64,000 nt of DNA from Paenibacillus sonchi (GTDB taxonomy: Bacteria; Bacillota; Bacilli; Paenibacillales; Paenibacillaceae). Position numbers and translations under genes: made by a program. The notes beneath the pieces were generated by a model. That model did not search any database. It worked only from the letters and a program-made list of their open reading frames with translations, and was not told the DNA's origin. The DNA lies in NCBI RefSeq assembly GCF_016772475.1, contig NZ_CP068595.1:5022001-5086000 (forward strand). The letters are read 5' to 3'. This document shows positions 7,827-16,003 of this stretch, one piece after another. Numbering within the stretch: position 1 is the stretch's first letter; each line of letters starts with the position of its first letter.

Positions 7827-8399
7827 ATTTCGATTACACAGTTGCTTTTGCTGGGGGATGCTCCGGGTTCGCTGCTGGCCGGTGAATATTTTTTTTATTT
7901 TATGCTGTATTCCTTTCTGGGCTGGGTTCTGGAGGGCAGCTATAATCTGTACAGCCTGGGAACGTTCCGCAAGGAAGGGTTCCTCAGAGGCCCCTTTAAG
8001 CCGATGTACGGCTTTGCCCCGCTGCTGCTGCTGGCTGCCAAGGATCTGGGGCTTTCGCTGCCGCTGATGATCCTGCTGGCGTTAATCATCCCGTCTGCTG
8101 TCGAATACGCCAGCGGATGGCTGCTGAAGTCTGTTTTTCATAAGCAGTGGTGGGATTATTCGGGGATGCCCTATCAGCTGCAGGGGCACATCTGCCTGAA
8201 ATTTTCCTTATACTGGTGGGGGCTGGCGACGGTTTGTGTATATTGCCTGCAGCCGCTCATCGAGAGGCTGTATCTCCGGATTTCCGCATTGTGGCTGCTG
8301 CTGCTGCCACTAGCGGCGCTGATGCTTGCAGCCGATCTGCTCTGGACCTGCCGGACCCGGCGGCGCAGCGTGAAGGGGCTTGAGCTTGGGGAAGGCTGA
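7827..8399 (+). CDS. Putative ABC transporter permease, CmpB-type (PF06541) membrane protein
   Basis: The protein has several hydrophobic helices and the landmarks YFFYFMLYSFLGWVLEG, KEGFLRGPFKPMYGFAPL, and WWDYSGMPYQLQGHICLKFS, all typical of PF06541 putative type-IV ABC permeases. The start is ambiguous: the first conventional codon is a TTG at 7842, but the GGAGGGGG site at 7811-7818 is 23 bases away; an in-frame ATT at 7827 lies 8 bases from it. I use the ATT start provisionally. No ATPase gene adjoins it. Confidence 0.8.
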   Translation: MSITQLLLLGDAPGSLLAGEYFFYFMLYSFLGWVLEGSYNLYSLGTFRKEGFLRGPFKPMYGFAPLLLLAAKDLGLSLPLMILLALIIPSAVEYASGWLLKSVFHKQWWDYSGMPYQLQGHICLKFSLYWWGLATVCVYCLQPLIERLYLRISALWLLLLPLAALMLAADLLWTCRTRRRSVKGLELGEG

Positions 8400-8433
8400 A
8401 CGCAGGTTTTATGCGAGTTTGTACGGAATATCC

Positions 8434-8474
8434 AGGGACATTGTCAGCCTGCCGGGCTGGCAGTGTCCCTTTGC
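8434..8474 (+). terminator. Probable terminator hairpin
   Basis: AGGGACA-T-TGTCAGCC starting at 8434 pairs with GGCTGGCAGTGTCCCT ending at 8470, followed by a short T-rich stretch. A perfect palindrome, TTGTCTAGACAA, follows at 8478-8489. Confidence 0.6.
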
Positions 8475-8559
8475 TGTTTGTCTAGACAAGGAATACATGC
8501 TAGTCTTGTAAAATATAGTGAGATAGGTTTATCAAATAAAACGTGGTTCGGGAGGGCGA

Positions 8560-8691
8560 ATGCGCAGGGGAATTGACAGCGGACCATTCATTCATGATTT
8601 CTATAACGATGGCAGGGAGATCCACTGGACCGTGGATAATACCAGAGACGGGATGAGTGCAAATCAGCTTAATTTCGTTCAACAAGGATAG
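8560..8691 (+). CDS. Possible small protein, unknown
   Basis: A 43-residue frame with GGGAGG only 4 to 5 bases before its ATG. It reads GPFIHDFYNDGREIHWTVDN in the middle and has protein-like composition, but I recognise no family. It precedes the NUDIX gene by 18 bases and might be co-transcribed. It could also be the remnant of a longer gene. Confidence 0.35.
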   Translation: MRRGIDSGPFIHDFYNDGREIHWTVDNTRDGMSANQLNFVQQG

Positions 8692-8709
8692 ATTATAAGG
8701 AGGGCTAAC

Positions 8710-9204
8710 ATGCCGATATCTGAATATTACCGCAGTCTGCGCAATAAGGTTGGGAGCGAATTATTGATGGTGCCGTCTGTCGCAGCAGTGATCCGAAATG
8801 AGGAAGGCGATATTCTACTGCTCCGCAAAGGAGGGGAACAGCTGTGGGGTTTACCCGCAGGTGCCATTGAACCTGGTGAGACCCCATCAAGGGCACTGCG
8901 CCGGGAGGTGTTTGAAGAAACGGGCTTAATGGTGAATCCGCTGCGGATTATCGGCGTATTTGGCGGTGAGAAATATACATATGAATACATCAACGGGGAC
9001 CGGGTCCAATATTCGGTCATTGTGTTTGAATGTTCAATCGTCAAAGGAACACTCCGAAGTGTGGACGGGGAGGCAGAGGAGCTGGTGTTTTTTAGCGGGG
9101 AAAAGCTTCCTGAACTGGCGATCCCCTATCCCCGGAGATATTTAGAGGAGATGCTGATAATCGGGCCATCTTCGAATAAGGCTGTCATCAAGCTATGGGG
9201 ATGA
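8710..9204 (+). CDS. NUDIX hydrolase
   Basis: 164 residues with AGGAGG before the ATG. The Nudix box runs from Gly51 to Leu73: GAIEPGE, then REVFEETGL, matching GX5EX7REUXEEXGU. The protein has the usual beta strands before it (VPSVAAVIRNEEGDILLLRK). NUDIX enzymes hydrolyse nucleoside diphosphates linked to another group; the substrate cannot be read from sequence. The stop overlaps the start region of the DUF2809 gene. Confidence 0.93.
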   Translation: MPISEYYRSLRNKVGSELLMVPSVAAVIRNEEGDILLLRKGGEQLWGLPAGAIEPGETPSRALRREVFEETGLMVNPLRIIGVFGGEKYTYEYINGDRVQYSVIVFECSIVKGTLRSVDGEAEELVFFSGEKLPELAIPYPRRYLEEMLIIGPSSNKAVIKLWG

Positions 9205-9605
9205 ATGTAATGAGGTCCAAAATGATATATAGCTCTGCTGTGCTTCTGGCGATGATCATGGGTCTCGGCTCCAGAGCTTTTGGCGAGCGGCTGCCGCCGT
9301 TTGCCGCCAGCCATCTGGGGGATGCACTCTGGGCATCGATGATTTATTTTGCCTGCCGTGTGCTGTTCACCCGGAAACCTCTATGGCAGTCGCTGCTTCT
9401 AAGCCTGTGCTTCAGCTTCGGAATTGAGTTCAGCCAGCTCTACCAGGGGGAATGGATCAACGGGCTGCGGACTACCAGGGCAGGGGGATTAATTCTGGGG
9501 AAAGGATTCCTCTGGATTGATCTTCTACGCTATACGGTGGGGATTGTTTTCTCCTATGCCTTGGACCGCTTTTGTTGGCCTAAAAAATCTAATAATGATG
9601 TCTAA
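9195..9605 (+). CDS. DUF2809 family membrane protein
   Basis: About 131 to 136 residues with four hydrophobic segments. The family signature is visible in MGLGSRAF, LGDALWASMIYF, FSFGIEFSQLYQ and GKGFLWIDLLRYTVG. The exact start is uncertain: ATG codons at 9195, 9201 and 9210 are all in frame and none has a strong ribosome site, in keeping with coupling to the overlapping NUDIX gene. DUF2809 proteins are small inner-membrane proteins of unknown role. Confidence 0.88.
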   Translation: MGMNVMRSKMIYSSAVLLAMIMGLGSRAFGERLPPFAASHLGDALWASMIYFACRVLFTRKPLWQSLLLSLCFSFGIEFSQLYQGEWINGLRTTRAGGLILGKGFLWIDLLRYTVGIVFSYALDRFCWPKKSNNDV

Positions 9606-9719
9606 CGCCGCAACCAGGACATGTCTATGAACTACTCAATGAACCGCCCAATGGACCGCCCTTTCATCTGCTGAATGAGGGGGCGGTTTGTTAGTGTTGA
9701 GCTCCTTGGGTGACGTCTG

Positions 9720-10751
9720 TTACCGTCTGCGCTGCGCCGCTGATAGCCAATCCGGTGTCCAGGCCCGGTCCACATCGTCAACGTTGCTGCCTGGGGGGAC
9801 GATCCGGTCTATGGCGTCCAGCACATCCGCGCTGAGCTGCAGATTGGCTCCGCTTAAAAAGTTACCCAGCTGCAGAGGGGTTCGTGGTCCGATAATTGTC
9901 GAAGTTACCGCTGGATGCGTTTGTGTAAAAGCAACAGCCATATGCGGCAGAGAGATTCCTGCCTCATCGGCTACGGTCTGCAGTTTATGGATGAGCTCAA
10001 ATTTATTTTTGTTTTGGGGACGTTCAGGATCAAGTGCCTCCCCGGCGGAATGTCCCTTATAGCGAGCGGCTCGCGAATCTTCGGCTGCAGCATGGCCTGC
10101 TCTGTATTTACCAGTCAGTAGTCCTCCGGCCAGTGGCCCGTATACAAGAAGCCCAAGATTATATTTGTCCGCCGCCCCTGGAAGATCTAGCTCGATGGCC
10201 CTTTTAAGGATAGAGTAAGGAGACTGCTCACTGACGAAGCGCTGCAATAACCGACGGCTGCTTACGGCCTGCGCTTCGGCAATTTGCCAGGCCTGATGAT
10301 TGGAGGTTCCGATATACCGGACTTTCCCTTCTTTCACCAGATCTGTCAGCACATCGAGCGTTTCCTCGAAATCGGTATCCGCAAAAGGTCTGTGGAGCTG
10401 GTACAGATCAATATAGTCGGTCTGCAGACTACGCAGACTGTTCTCGACGGCATGTCTGATCCACAACCTTGAAACGCCCTGATGATTGACTGCCCCGCTT
10501 TTGGGGTTGCCTACCTTGGTCGCCAATATAACCTCACTGCGCCGTCCGGCCAGTGCTTTGCCGATGATCCGCTCGGATTCGCCGCCGGAGTAAATATCCG
10601 AAGTATCCAGGAAGTTGATCCCGGAATCTATGGCCTTATGAATCATTTGAAAGCATTCAGCCTCGTCTTTGTTACCTGATCCGATGACGCCTCCGCCAAG
10701 GGCGTAGGCACTGACACGGATACCTGTACGGGATAAATTTCGATATTGCAT
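9720..10751 (-). CDS. Aldo/keto reductase
   Basis: 343 residues, AGGAGG before the ATG. The (alpha/beta)8 reductase signatures are present: FLDTSDIYSGGESERIIGKAL with the catalytic Asp/Tyr, VILATKVG with the catalytic Lys, and DLYQLHRPF with the catalytic His region. The C-terminal cofactor region has TSTIIGPRTPLQLG. It resembles the YhdN/Tas subgroup that uses NADPH on small carbonyls. The TetR gene at 10941 is divergent and may regulate it; that is inference from position. Confidence 0.92.
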   Translation of the reverse strand: MQYRNLSRTGIRVSAYALGGGVIGSGNKDEAECFQMIHKAIDSGINFLDTSDIYSGGESERIIGKALAGRRSEVILATKVGNPKSGAVNHQGVSRLWIRHAVENSLRSLQTDYIDLYQLHRPFADTDFEETLDVLTDLVKEGKVRYIGTSNHQAWQIAEAQAVSSRRLLQRFVSEQSPYSILKRAIELDLPGAADKYNLGLLVYGPLAGGLLTGKYRAGHAAAEDSRAARYKGHSAGEALDPERPQNKNKFELIHKLQTVADEAGISLPHMAVAFTQTHPAVTSTIIGPRTPLQLGNFLSGANLQLSADVLDAIDRIVPPGSNVDDVDRAWTPDWLSAAQRRR

Positions 10752-10940
10752 AATTGATCATCCTCCTGCTTATAATGAACACGTGTATCTTTGGGGACAC
10801 ATGTTGATCTGTCGCTGCAGGGTCAATTATAATAAGTGCAGCAGCCGGCTACAATAATCAGCTTTGAAAAAATGTTGATTAATGAACAGACCCGGCAAAG
10901 TGACGATTATAATCTAGCTTCATGCAAAGGAATGAATCCA

Positions 10941-11549
10941 TTGACGGACAAAGACAGGGATCTTAGGGTAATCCGCACCAAGCGGCTGATTGATGAAGCG
11001 TTCATGGAGCTGCTGAAAGAAAAAGGGATCAGCGGGCTGACGGTCAGAGATTTGACGCAGCGGGCCGGAATTAACCGCGGGACCTTTTATCTCCATTACC
11101 ATGATATTTGCGAGCTGATTGAGCGGACAGAGATGATGAAGGAGCTGGAGGAACTTTTTAGACCGGCAGATTTTGAAGCAATGCTATACAACAACACAGA
11201 GCAAACACCCTTCGGGCCGGTCGTCAGAGCTTTCACCCATTTAAGCAAACATGCTGATTTTTTTAAGGCGATTTTTGATCCCAAAGGATCAAAAGCACTG
11301 GGAGAACGGCTGAAATATCTGATGGGCACACATATGTATGACCATGTGAAGCAAAGCAGCGGCGGCGCAACACTTGGCGGCATCCCCGACCGCTATTTGA
11401 TCAACTATCTCGGTGCGGCCCAGTTCGGACTGATTCAGACCTGGCTGGAATCAGGTATGACCTACACCGCCGAAGAAATGGCGCTGATGCTGACCCGACT
11501 GATTCAAACGGGGCCTTTGCAGTCCGTTGCTCTTCAAGAAGTCGACTGA
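10941..11549 (+). CDS. TetR/AcrR family transcriptional regulator
   Basis: The DNA-binding domain reads RTKRLIDEAFMELLKEKGIS, then VRDLTQRAGINRGTFYLHY, typical of TetR proteins with the short TetR_C_7-like domain. I place the start at the TTG at 10941, which lies 9 bases after AAAGGA; an ATG at 10932 would touch that site, and the frame open from 10836 has no site. The product would be about 202 residues. It is divergent from the aldo/keto reductase. Confidence 0.86.
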   Translation: MTDKDRDLRVIRTKRLIDEAFMELLKEKGISGLTVRDLTQRAGINRGTFYLHYHDICELIERTEMMKELEELFRPADFEAMLYNNTEQTPFGPVVRAFTHLSKHADFFKAIFDPKGSKALGERLKYLMGTHMYDHVKQSSGGATLGGIPDRYLINYLGAAQFGLIQTWLESGMTYTAEEMALMLTRLIQTGPLQSVALQEVD

Positions 11550-11601
11550 ACAAGTGTCAAGAGCGGGGAGATCAATAAATTCATGGAGAACCAGTTAAGA
11601 T

Positions 11602-11640
11602 GGGCAGATATCTTCACGGGATGTCTGCTCTTTGCTGTTC
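11602..11640 (+). terminator. Possible terminator hairpin after TetR
   Basis: GGGCAGATAT at 11602-11611 pairs with ATGTCTGCTC at 11621-11630, followed by TTTGCTGTTC. The T run is poor, so this is tentative. Confidence 0.4.
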
Positions 11641-11807
11641 TTTCGGATAATCCGATAAGTCATTCTATAAATCTTACAAAATTGCTTCTGGATTATCGCA
11701 GTAAAGGAATATATATTTAGTGGGTTGGCTTTCATTTGTAATTATATGGATGCAGGAACTGCTGCAAATCAGCCAAATGCTGCCTGATATGGAGATGAAA
11801 TCTGCTA

Positions 11808-12599
11808 ATGACGAACAGTATAATTGTAGTGTGCATTCTGACCATGATCATTCACACAGCCGAGACGTTATCGTATTCGGTGCGCTTTGCCGGTGTGAAG
11901 CTCAACAAAATTGCCATCGCATTATCCCTGACGGGGATTATCGTGCTGGTGTCCAGAACGGCCAATATGGTCCAGGCTCCGCTGACGGCCAAATTTGTTG
12001 ATTATGCCAAGACACATGATACCTTTCCGCTGGACAATTATTTGCGGATTATCATGCTGGCCTCTTCACTGGGTACCTTGATTGCCATTGCCTTGTTCCC
12101 GAGCTTTGTGGGGCTGTGCGGAAGAATCATCTCCAAGCTGGAGATTGAAGGCTCCATCCCCAAGCTGCTGACCAGTGTGACGATCGGCCAGTTGAAGAAC
12201 ACCCGCAAGTATTTCCGCAAGCCCAGAGTGATGCTGCACAGCTTCCGCTATCTGGGGATTCCGAAGCGCTTTATTATAATGAATATATTTGTTACCGCGT
12301 TCTATACGGTCGGTGTGCTGTCCTCATTGCTGGCCGCCCATCTGGTACCTGCCCTCAGCACTACCGCATCCCAGGCTTCCGGGTTGATCAACGGGCTCGC
12401 TACCATCATGCTGACGATCTTCATTGACCCTCAGCTTGGCATTATCACCCATAAAGCCATTGAAAATGCAGATTCCCGTGATCAGCTGGGGAAAATCTAC
12501 GTCTTATTGATGGGCTCACGTTTCCTGGGGACTCTGCTGGGCCAGCTTGTACTTCTGCCGGCAGCTCATGTGATCATCTGGCTGGTGCAGCTCATTTGA
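11808..12599 (+). CDS. amj: Lipid II flippase Amj
   Basis: 263 residues, mostly hydrophobic with about six membrane helices. The family pattern is clear: IHTAETLSYSVRFAGVKL near the N-terminus, ALSLTGIIVLVSRTANM, then GSIPKLLTSVTIG, and late TTASQASGLINGLATIMLT. Amj is the alternate lipid II flippase that can replace MurJ in Bacillus and is induced there by cell-wall stress through SigM. It flips undecaprenyl-linked peptidoglycan precursor across the membrane. The promoter type cannot be settled here. Confidence 0.9.
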   Translation: MTNSIIVVCILTMIIHTAETLSYSVRFAGVKLNKIAIALSLTGIIVLVSRTANMVQAPLTAKFVDYAKTHDTFPLDNYLRIIMLASSLGTLIAIALFPSFVGLCGRIISKLEIEGSIPKLLTSVTIGQLKNTRKYFRKPRVMLHSFRYLGIPKRFIIMNIFVTAFYTVGVLSSLLAAHLVPALSTTASQASGLINGLATIMLTIFIDPQLGIITHKAIENADSRDQLGKIYVLLMGSRFLGTLLGQLVLLPAAHVIIWLVQLI

Positions 12600-12681
12600 G
12601 GGACAGCCGGAGCAGAGGAAATCCGATACTGCCTGTATACATAGCAAGTATTGCTAAATCATCATCCTATCCCTAGCGGGC

Positions 12682-13488
12682 TTATTTGGGCAGCTTGGCT
12701 TCAGCAGCCCGCAGCGCAACAGTGATCTTCTGCTCCCAGGCGTACGATTGCTGCCCGAAAGTGCGAAGCTCCCCCATCCGGGCATAAGCTAGTTTCATCG
12801 CCGCAGCCGCTGTGATGGCGTCTCCCGATGCAATCGCGGCCTTATAGCGCTTGTGAGCCTCTGCGCGCTCCGTCTGTGTGGTGCTGGCGGCTTTATTCTG
12901 GGCAGTAATCTGCTTCTTGAGACTGGCAACAGGTGCCAGGGCATCTTTGGCTGGTTTTATCTTGGCTGCCGTCAGCGCCCGGGCTTCAGCAAATGCGGTA
13001 TTCTTCGCTTTGACCTCGGCCCGGGCAGCGGCAGCGGCGGCCTTCAGCTTATTGCGCTTAATTTCCAGCAGGGTCGCCGACTTCAGGTTCCCTGCCTTGC
13101 GTGCTGCTGCAATCTGTTTGCTGAGCGAAGTGTACTCCTCCAGCAGCGGCGCATGCTTCTTCTTCATGGCTTCGGCTTCTGACTTCAAGCGCTTCAGCAA
13201 GACAGAATCTATGGCCTTCAGCTTCAGATTAATGGCGGCAAGATCGGCATTATTCTGCTTGCGGAGCGTCTGCGTTCTCCCAGTCTCGGACTTCAGTGCC
13301 GTCTGAAGTCCGGTATAATCGCTGTAGAGATTATGGATCTCATCCAGAGCGGAGTCCCAGTCAGCGGCAGCATGCGGAGCGGGTGAGGCCAATACAAAAA
13401 GTAATATCAGCAGCCCTATCCATCTGCTGGACAAGCCTGCGCCGTATCTTTTTTCAGCTGCAATGTATTTCCGTCTTAAATCTTTCAT
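12682..13488 (-). CDS. Exported alanine/lysine-rich coiled-coil protein, unknown function
   Basis: 268 residues from the ATG at 13488, which has AGGAG 9 bases upstream; the ATG at 13497 overlaps that site. After a basic N-terminus, a hydrophobic stretch (WIGLLILLFVLASPAPHAAA) looks like a signal peptide. The rest is almost wholly helical and rich in A, K and E, with long heptad-like segments, for example KLKAIDSVLLKRLKSEAEAM. I recognise no family. A well-formed promoter and a terminator-like leader hairpin precede it, implying attenuation control. Confidence 0.75.
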   Translation of the reverse strand: MKDLRRKYIAAEKRYGAGLSSRWIGLLILLFVLASPAPHAAADWDSALDEIHNLYSDYTGLQTALKSETGRTQTLRKQNNADLAAINLKLKAIDSVLLKRLKSEAEAMKKKHAPLLEEYTSLSKQIAAARKAGNLKSATLLEIKRNKLKAAAAAARAEVKAKNTAFAEARALTAAKIKPAKDALAPVASLKKQITAQNKAASTTQTERAEAHKRYKAAIASGDAITAAAAMKLAYARMGELRTFGQQSYAWEQKITVALRAAEAKLPK

Positions 13489-13525
13489 AGAATTCATCTC
13501 CTATAATAGTGTCGATAAGACAAGC

Positions 13526-13574
13526 AAAAAAGCACCCCCAAGAAAGGCCCAAAGGCCTGTCCTGCGAGGTGCTT
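13526..13574 (-). terminator. Leader terminator (attenuator) upstream of the coiled-coil gene
   Basis: On the minus strand AAGCACC (13574-13568) pairs with GGTGCTT (13536-13530) around an inner AGGCC-TTTG-GGCCT hairpin, followed by six T (13531-13526). It lies between the promoter at 13607-13635 and the gene at 13488, so it would stop transcription before the gene. A further pair, CGATAAG (13587-13581) and CTTATCG (13519-13513), encloses it. No known riboswitch consensus was recognised. Confidence 0.65.
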
Positions 13575-13606
13575 CTCCCGCTTATCGTATGAAAATTTGT
13601 CCTTTT

Positions 13607-13635
13607 ACTATAGCTTGAAATATATGGATAGTCAA
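13607..13635 (-). promoter_or_regulatory. SigA-type promoter for the coiled-coil gene
   Basis: On the minus strand TTGACT (13635-13630) and TATAGT (13612-13607) are separated by exactly 17 bases. Each hexamer has 5 of 6 consensus bases. The transcript would begin near 13600 and carry a leader of about 110 bases. Confidence 0.75.
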
Positions 13636-13782
13636 GATGGGAAAGAACGCAGGTTCGCTTTTTCGCGCATCTTTTGCTAGTATTATGTAACTGAACCAAG
13701 AAATCTAGTAGAATGAATCTATAGTTTACAATATTGGATAATGTTCGGCACCTAGAACCAGTCGGAACAGGGAGATGACGTT

Positions 13783-14784
13783 GTGCAGCTTAGACATGTA
13801 AAAATCCTGGGAACGGGTAAATATTTACCCACCAGGAAGGTGACGGATGAGGAATTGGACACACTGCTGGGGACACCTGCAGGCTGGGTCAATAAAATAA
13901 CGGGTGTAGGGGTGCGGCATTATGCCGGCGGGGGTGAAACGGCCTCCACCATGGGGGCAAAAGCGGCGGAAGCGGCGCTTCTGGCGGCAGGCCTCAGCTT
14001 TGCGGATATCGATTGCCTGGTTTGTACCAGCGGAACCAAGGAGCAGCCGCTGCCGAGTACAGCCGTATTTATACAGCAGGCCATGGGACAGGAGAACTCT
14101 GGCGTGCCGGCTTTTGATATCGATTCAACCTGCCTCAGCTTTCTGGTAGGCCTGGATGTCATGTCCTATATGGTCGAAGCCGGGCGATACCGGAATGTGC
14201 TTCTGGTAGCTTCGGAGATTGCTTCAGCCGGGCTTGATTACGAAGACAAGGAGAGTGCGGCACTGTTTGGAGACGGGGCGGCTGCGGTGGTCATTGGTCC
14301 GAGTCCAGCCGGGGAGTCTTCGAAGATTCTGCACGCCTCGCTCAAAACATACAGCAGCGGCGCCCGTTATTCGGAGATTGCCGGAGGAGGCACCAGACTG
14401 CATGCCCGGAAATTCAGCAGGGAGAATGCACTGCCTTATCTTTTCCATATGGACGGACAAGCCATTTTCAGAAAAGCTTCTAAGCTCCTTCCAGAATTTT
14501 TGGAAGACATGCTGGCACAGAGCCATACGCAAATGGAGGATTTCCGTTTGGTGGTGCCCCATCAGGGAAGTGCGATGGCCATGCGGCTGCTCCGCAAAAA
14601 GCTGGGCATAGCCGAGGACAGATTCCTCGACAATACGCCGGGTCATGGCAATACCATTGCGGCTTCAATCCCGATGGGGCTGCATGAAGCGGTCAGTCAG
14701 GGGCGGGTGCAGCGGGGAGACCGCATACTGTTCATTGGAACCGCAGCCGGTCTGTCACTGGGAGGCCTGATCCTTGATTACTGA
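13783..14784 (+). CDS. Beta-ketoacyl-ACP synthase III-like enzyme (KAS III / OleA-like)
   Basis: 333 residues from a GTG start with GGGAG about 9 bases upstream. The thiolase fold carries the full Cys-His-Asn triad: Cys117 in DIDSTCLSF, His260 in VVPHQGS and Asn290 in GHGNTIAASIP. Such enzymes condense an acyl thioester with a malonyl or second acyl unit. It is separate from a housekeeping fab cluster and heads a seven-gene overlapping operon, so it is more likely to start a specialised acyl pathway than bulk fatty acid synthesis. Its stop overlaps the next gene. Confidence 0.93.
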   Translation: MQLRHVKILGTGKYLPTRKVTDEELDTLLGTPAGWVNKITGVGVRHYAGGGETASTMGAKAAEAALLAAGLSFADIDCLVCTSGTKEQPLPSTAVFIQQAMGQENSGVPAFDIDSTCLSFLVGLDVMSYMVEAGRYRNVLLVASEIASAGLDYEDKESAALFGDGAAAVVIGPSPAGESSKILHASLKTYSSGARYSEIAGGGTRLHARKFSRENALPYLFHMDGQAIFRKASKLLPEFLEDMLAQSHTQMEDFRLVVPHQGSAMAMRLLRKKLGIAEDRFLDNTPGHGNTIAASIPMGLHEAVSQGRVQRGDRILFIGTAAGLSLGGLILDY

Positions 14785-16003
14785 TCCTTCCGGCAGTCCG
14801 CCGGTCATGAATGTGCTCATTACCGGCGGACGGGCACCTGTGGCGCTGGAGCTCTCCCGGCTCTTGCAGGCTGCGGGGCACCGGGTGTATGCCGCAGAAA
14901 GCGCCGAATACCATTTATGCCGCGTTTCTTCGGCTGTAGAACGAAGCTTTCGCGCCCCGCCGCCAAGGCACGACCCGGAAGCTTATATTGATCTGCTGGC
15001 GAGGCTGGTGGAAGAACTGCACATTGATGTGCTGATTCCGCAGTGCGAGGAGATTTTTTATATTTCGGCCGGTCTTGCCCGCCTCCGCGGCTGCCGCGTG
15101 CTTTCCGCAGAACGGGAGACGCTGGCAAGACTGCACCATAAGGGCGAGTTCATTGCCTGGGCCCGCGAACTGGGATTAACCGTCCCCGAGACCCGTCTGC
15201 TCAGCAGCCCGGAGGAATGGAGAATCCAGACGGATGAAGCGGCACATAAAAGGGAGGCCTGGGTGTACAAACCGGCGTATTCCCGCTTTGCCTCCAAAGT
15301 GATTCTGCCCCGGACGGTCAACGGGAGGCAGGAGGGCATAGGGGGCCCGCGCAGCCTTGCCGCTCCGCGCGGCATTTCATCCGCTGCGCCATGGGTGGCT
15401 CAGCAGTATATCACAGGTGAGGCCATCTGCACTTACAGTGTTGTGCATCAAGGTGAGGTCATCGCACATGCGGCATACGGCAGCAGATACCGGACCGGCA
15501 GGTCGGGAGCGAGTGTATACTTTGAGCATCTGGAGCATCCGGCGGCTTTGGACTGGGTGCAGCGCTTCAGCCGGGCTTCCGGCTTCAGCGGCCAGATCGG
15601 CTTTGATTTCATCCAGGTGCAGGAGGGAACCTTGTATCCGATCGAGTGCAACCCGCGTGCGACCAGCGGGATTCATCTGTTCGCTGCGGAGGACGGGCTG
15701 GTGCAGGCGCTGCTGAATCCGGAGCAGCGGGCTCTGGCCGGAACCGTCAGCATGCCGCGTTCCGGCAAAAAGTCCATGCTCGCGCTTCCCATGCTCGCCT
15801 GCGCCCTGCGGCCGGGACCGGCAGGCCTGGCGGAGTGGGGAAGAGCGCTGCGCCAGGCGGAGGATGTAATCTTCCGCAAAAGTGATCCGCGCCCCTTCCG
15901 CGAGCAGCTTCGGATCATCTATCACGCCTGCCGCTTGGCCAGGCGGAACAAGATTTCAGTTACTGAAGCCCTGACAGAAGACATAGAATGGAACGGTGAA
16001 TGA
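14774..16003 (+). CDS. ATP-grasp domain ligase
   Basis: 409 residues if started at the TTG at 14774, which lies 8 bases after GGGAGG and overlaps the KAS III stop; an ATG at 14807 (MNVLITGGRAPVALELSRLL) is the alternative. The ATP-grasp fold is shown by AWVYKPAYSRFASKVIL and the metal/ATP site segment FDFIQVQEGTLYPIECNPRA. ATP-grasp enzymes activate a carboxylate as an acyl phosphate and join it to an amine or thiol. The C-terminal 90 residues resemble no domain I know. ATGA overlap follows. Confidence 0.9.
   Translation: MITDPSGSPPVMNVLITGGRAPVALELSRLLQAAGHRVYAAESAEYHLCRVSSAVERSFRAPPPRHDPEAYIDLLARLVEELHIDVLIPQCEEIFYISAGLARLRGCRVLSAERETLARLHHKGEFIAWARELGLTVPETRLLSSPEEWRIQTDEAAHKREAWVYKPAYSRFASKVILPRTVNGRQEGIGGPRSLAAPRGISSAAPWVAQQYITGEAICTYSVVHQGEVIAHAAYGSRYRTGRSGASVYFEHLEHPAALDWVQRFSRASGFSGQIGFDFIQVQEGTLYPIECNPRATSGIHLFAAEDGLVQALLNPEQRALAGTVSMPRSGKKSMLALPMLACALRPGPAGLAEWGRALRQAEDVIFRKSDPRPFREQLRIIYHACRLARRNKISVTEALTEDIEWNGE

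Noticed and set aside
11581..11720. 45-codon frame from the ATG at 11583
   Set aside because: Runs through a terminator-like hairpin and has only a weak, badly placed ribosome site.
13454..13699. 81-residue minus-strand frame
   Set aside because: It spans the promoter and leader terminator of the coiled-coil gene and has no ribosome site.
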